DNA of 9,311 bases from an uncultured Bacteroidota bacterium (GTDB lineage Bacteria > Bacteroidota > Bacteroidia > Chitinophagales > Chitinophagaceae), in assembly GCA_903929655.1 (NCBI GenBank), contig CAIYVS010000441.1, positions 1 through 9,311 on the forward strand, written 5' to 3'. Below are positions 6,889 to 9,311 of the stretch, piece after piece. The position numbers and the translations under genes are program-made. The first letter of the stretch is position 1; each line of letters opens with the position of its first letter. The notes beneath the pieces are model-generated. The model saw only the letters and a list, made by a program, of their open reading frames with translations, searched no databases and was not told the DNA's origin.

Positions 6889-8031
6889 TCAATTAAACAT
6901 CTTCATATAGATGGACTCAAAATCATGTCCTGCCCAATACTTCATTGCTAGATTTTGAGCGTTCTTACAAATTACATCATAACTTTTCTGTTCAGTTTTA
7001 AACATCTTTTCAATTGCAATTTTGAAAAGTTCGGGTTGTTCTATTGGAATATCAAATCCGCAATTCTCTTTTTCAAGGTTCTTCCACGGTGTTTCATTAC
7101 TGATAAGAACAGGTCTGCCAATACTGAGACATTCATATATAGCGTGTCCAAAATTTTCTCCTTTTGTTGGTAAAAACAAAGCATGGTACTGCGAAAACGT
7201 ATCCAATACTTTATCCGGCAAAACTTCTCCCATATATCGGATATTGATGTGTTGTGGTACATTTTCAATCAACTCCACACATTTCTCCCAATATAATTGA
7301 TCTTTTACCGGGCCATAAATATCAAACACTACAGGTAAATTCAGCTCTACAATCCATTTAAGAGCTAAATGCAGATTTTTCTTTTCTGTTATCAATGACA
7401 AATAGACTAAACGCAATTCACCCTGCGCTTTCCCTATCATTTGCAGCGTGTCTACCGGTTTCTTAGGGATATTTGGAGCAATATGAACTTTGGCACTTTC
7501 TCCAAAAACACGTTTTATATCCTTTTCTTCCTGCTCATCAGTTGCATGCCACTGAATATCTTTATATAGCCTTAACACCTTAAATAAGAGCAAAAATACC
7601 TTCTTTTTAAAGGGTTTTACATTTAAAGCTCCTTGCTGTAACATACCTCTTGGAGCAAGGAAAAGCTTACTTCTTCTTTTAAGGTTATACTGCCAAAAAA
7701 GTAATGGATAAATTACAAAAGGAATAGAGTATAATCCATTTAAGTATATGACCTCAGGATTAGCATTCCAAATAAGTTTCTTGATAGCCCGATATTTCGT
7801 TTCACTATCATGAACATAATAGGCCTTTACCCCTAAAACATTATTCCATTCGTTCAAACTTATACCACTTAGTGTTTCTTTTTCATTTAAATCATAGGCA
7901 CTGCAAACAACAGAAATATCCATTTTATCAGATAAAGCATTCACCAGGTTATTCAGCGATTGTACCGGCCCTCCGGCCTTCCATGCCGGGTAAAAGTTGT
8001 TATAAAAAAAAACGGCCCTTTTAGAACTCAT
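6889..8031 (-). CDS. GT4 family glycosyltransferase
   Basis: This 380-residue protein is a complete GT-B fold transferase. The N-terminus, VFFYNNFYPAWKAGGPVQSL (7-26), has the GGP loop of GT4 enzymes that begin with FYPAxKAGGP. VIYLNGLYS (94-102) and LAPRGMLQQGALNVK (125-139) are typical of the same group. The donor domain starts near 205 with LRLVYLSLITEKKNL, where lysines 217-218 take the usual Arg/Lys phosphate-binding position. It contains FDIYGPV (236-242), YMGEV (266-270), and the EX7E motif in TKGENFGHAIYECLSIGRP, with E292 and E300. It should add one sugar to the lipid-linked repeat unit in the cytoplasm, retaining the anomeric configuration. Its ATG overlaps the stop of the upstream glycosyltransferase as ATGA (8028-8031), so the two are probably translationally coupled. 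Donor and acceptor cannot be predicted from sequence. Confidence 0.92.
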   Translation of the reverse strand: MSSKRAVFFYNNFYPAWKAGGPVQSLNNLVNALSDKMDISVVCSAYDLNEKETLSGISLNEWNNVLGVKAYYVHDSETKYRAIKKLIWNANPEVIYLNGLYSIPFVIYPLLFWQYNLKRRSKLFLAPRGMLQQGALNVKPFKKKVFLLLFKVLRLYKDIQWHATDEQEEKDIKRVFGESAKVHIAPNIPKKPVDTLQMIGKAQGELRLVYLSLITEKKNLHLALKWIVELNLPVVFDIYGPVKDQLYWEKCVELIENVPQHINIRYMGEVLPDKVLDTFSQYHALFLPTKGENFGHAIYECLSIGRPVLISNETPWKNLEKENCGFDIPIEQPELFKIAIEKMFKTEQKSYDVICKNAQNLAMKYWAGHDFESIYMKMFN

Positions 8032-9311
8032 ATAATACCACCTTCGTGAACCAAATTTTTCTCTAATATCTTATCGTAGATACCAATTAACTGACTGGCA
8101 TACTGTTCCCAATTGAGACTATTTTCTGCCAAAATTCTTGCATCGCGCCCCATCTGTATTGCCCGGTCACGGTTATTATATAATTCCAATATTCTCTCTG
8201 CAATCATATCTGAATTTCTGATTGGCACTATAAAACCTTCTTTACCTTCTGTAATCAACTCGCCAGATCCGGTATTAGTTGATAAAATAACAGGCAAACC
8301 ACAGGCCAGTGCTTCAAGAGGAGCCAAAGAACAGCCCTCTTCAATAGAAGGCATAATGAATACAGAAGAATGATTTAACCATTCGATGATCTCAGTATGC
8401 GTTAAAGTACCTAAGTGTTTATAAACACCTTCGTACTTTTTTAAAACAGGCTCCATTTCATAAGATACATTACCAATAAAAAGCAACTCTGCATTAGGAA
8501 GATTTAGCTTTTTCCACGCATCCAGCAAATCAATATGTGCTTTCCTGGGAATAACCTGGGCAACATATATTGCCCTGAAAACATCCTTTTTTTTGTCAGA
8601 TTCAGAATTCGGAAATTTGCGAAATTTAGAGATATCAACTCCTGTCGGTAAATTATAAATCTTGCTTTCTGAAAAACCGTTTTTTATGTATGAATCCTTT
8701 ACAAAATTGGAGAGGGTTAAAAGATAATCGAAGTGTTCAGATTCCTCGATCATTCTTTTTTGAGTAGCATGCAATTCTATTTTTTGTTTTATCCCAAGGC
8801 GTTCATACTCTTCATTTAATAAACTAATCATATTATACGGATGGGAATTAACCGCCTCCCCCATTATGATTGAACCATCCGCTTTGTGTTTTTTTAACAA
8901 CCGTTTGGAAGTACCGTGATTTATAACATGGAATATTGGAGCTCTTTTATAATAAAGCAATGATAAAATATCCCATAAATCCTGGTAAACAGTAATGAAT
9001 TTTTGCCTGCTCTTTTCGCCTAAAATCTTTTCGTGCAAAACCGCCAGGTATTCTTTCAGAAATATATTTACTGCTTGTTCCTTATTGATACCTAAACTCT
9101 TTGCATTTTGATAAATTTCTTTGGCGCGCGATTTCATGTACACAAAGCGGGGCCGATCTTTGAAGAAAATGAATGTAATTGTGACTTCAAACAATGCGGC
9201 TGCCACCATGCCTAGCACAAAGGCCATCGAGGAGCGGACAATTAAGGCAAAGCCAATCGCAGCAATTAAATCGACCATCACCAACGCCAGCCGATAGAGC
9301 GAATCATGCCC
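8028..9311 (-). CDS. GT4 glycosyltransferase with its N-terminus replaced by a flippase piece (partial)
   Basis: The frame is open to the right edge (427 residues from there; the first possible internal start is TTG at 9284). Residues after about 67 form a GT4 transferase: FHVINHGTSKRLLKKHK (128-143), MGEAVNSHP (150-158), LTLSNFVKDSYIKNGF (199-213), LPTGVD (221-226), AIYVAQVIPRKAH at the start of the donor domain (247-259), and the EX7E motif in IEEGCSLAPLEALACGLP (E325 and E333). The GT part lacks the first strand and the rest of a normal N-terminal segment, by my estimate around 70 residues. In their place are about 66 residues of a Wzx-type flippase. A start inside the GT part is not needed to explain the reading frame, because the true start was lost at the join. 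The GT call is firm. As written, the fused protein is unlikely to be functional. Confidence 0.85.
   Translation of the reverse strand, partial: GHDSLYRLALVMVDLIAAIGFALIVRSSMAFVLGMVAAALFEVTITFIFFKDRPRFVYMKSRAKEIYQNAKSLGINKEQAVNIFLKEYLAVLHEKILGEKSRQKFITVYQDLWDILSLLYYKRAPIFHVINHGTSKRLLKKHKADGSIIMGEAVNSHPYNMISLLNEEYERLGIKQKIELHATQKRMIEESEHFDYLLTLSNFVKDSYIKNGFSESKIYNLPTGVDISKFRKFPNSESDKKKDVFRAIYVAQVIPRKAHIDLLDAWKKLNLPNAELLFIGNVSYEMEPVLKKYEGVYKHLGTLTHTEIIEWLNHSSVFIMPSIEEGCSLAPLEALACGLPVILSTNTGSGELITEGKEGFIVPIRNSDMIAERILELYNNRDRAIQMGRDARILAENSLNWEQYASQLIGIYDKILEKNLVHEGGII
9114..9311 (-). pseudogene. Internal fragment of a Wzx-type (MOP family) polysaccharide flippase
   Basis: Reading from the edge, the first ~66 residues contain two hydrophobic helices (about residues 8-25 and 29-50, the second including SSMAFVLGMVAAALFEV). 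They are followed by FKDRPRFVYMKSRAKEI. In MOP-family lipid-linked oligosaccharide flippases this is the end of helices 5-6, where RPRF and then akEI..fGKW mark the loop before helix 7. The GKW part and all later helices are missing; sequence of glycosyltransferase type follows from about base 9113. G+C is 96 of 198 bases here against 62 of the next 198, so this piece seems to come from a different genome or region. The family call rests on remembered motifs. The exact break point is uncertain by some 15 bases. Confidence 0.65.

Noticed and set aside
7041..7268. Minus-strand open frame of 75 codons inside the second glycosyltransferase
   Set aside because: It is a different frame of the same strand across the conserved EX7E region of a complete GT4 gene, so it is a shadow.

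Overview
The window is a stretch of a surface-polysaccharide (O-antigen, capsule or exopolysaccharide type) biosynthesis locus, almost certainly from a member of the Bacteroidota. The evidence is an AT-rich composition, start codons with little or no Shine-Dalgarno sequence, tight gene packing, and protein families typical of Bacteroidota glycan loci (PglC-like phosphoglycosyl transferase, DegT-type aminotransferase, NodU-type carbamoyltransferase). A Chitinophagaceae or Sphingobacteriia-like host would fit, but that is a guess.

All real genes of the main body lie on the minus strand and read from right to left: a GT4 glycosyltransferase (8028 to the right edge, N-terminus replaced), a second GT4 enzyme (6889-8031), a methyltransferase with a degenerate Trm112-like C-terminus (5817-6875), a carbamoyltransferase (4008-5735), a third GT4 enzyme of the WcaI/WbuB sort (2810-3979), a small PglC-like phosphoglycosyl transferase (2191-2820), an ATP-grasp enzyme (1160-2194), an NAD-dependent sugar epimerase/dehydratase (252-1163), and the first 40 residues of a DegT/DnrJ/EryC1/StrS aminotransferase (from 259 downwards). 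Five junctions are stop/start overlaps of 4 to 11 bases. The other three gaps are 13, 28 and 81 bases. The genes therefore look like one operon.

Functionally, the PglC-like enzyme would load the first sugar phosphate on undecaprenyl phosphate. The glycosyltransferases would extend the repeat unit. The carbamoyltransferase and methyltransferase would decorate it. The SDR, ATP-grasp enzyme and aminotransferase look like a module making or modifying an amino sugar, perhaps with an amide-linked acyl or aminoacyl group.

The most unusual feature is that both ends appear chimeric. At the left, a plus-strand fragment of a DUF5995-like protein runs head-on into the minus-strand aminotransferase fragment, and both break at about positions 140-148. 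At the right, about 66 residues of a Wzx-type flippase (48% G+C) are joined in frame to a glycosyltransferase (31% G+C just after the join) that lacks its own N-terminus. Library, amplification or assembly chimerism is the simplest explanation; real rearrangement remains possible. I see no RNA gene, CRISPR array, insertion sequence or convincing terminator. There is no stretch over 300 bases without a gene.
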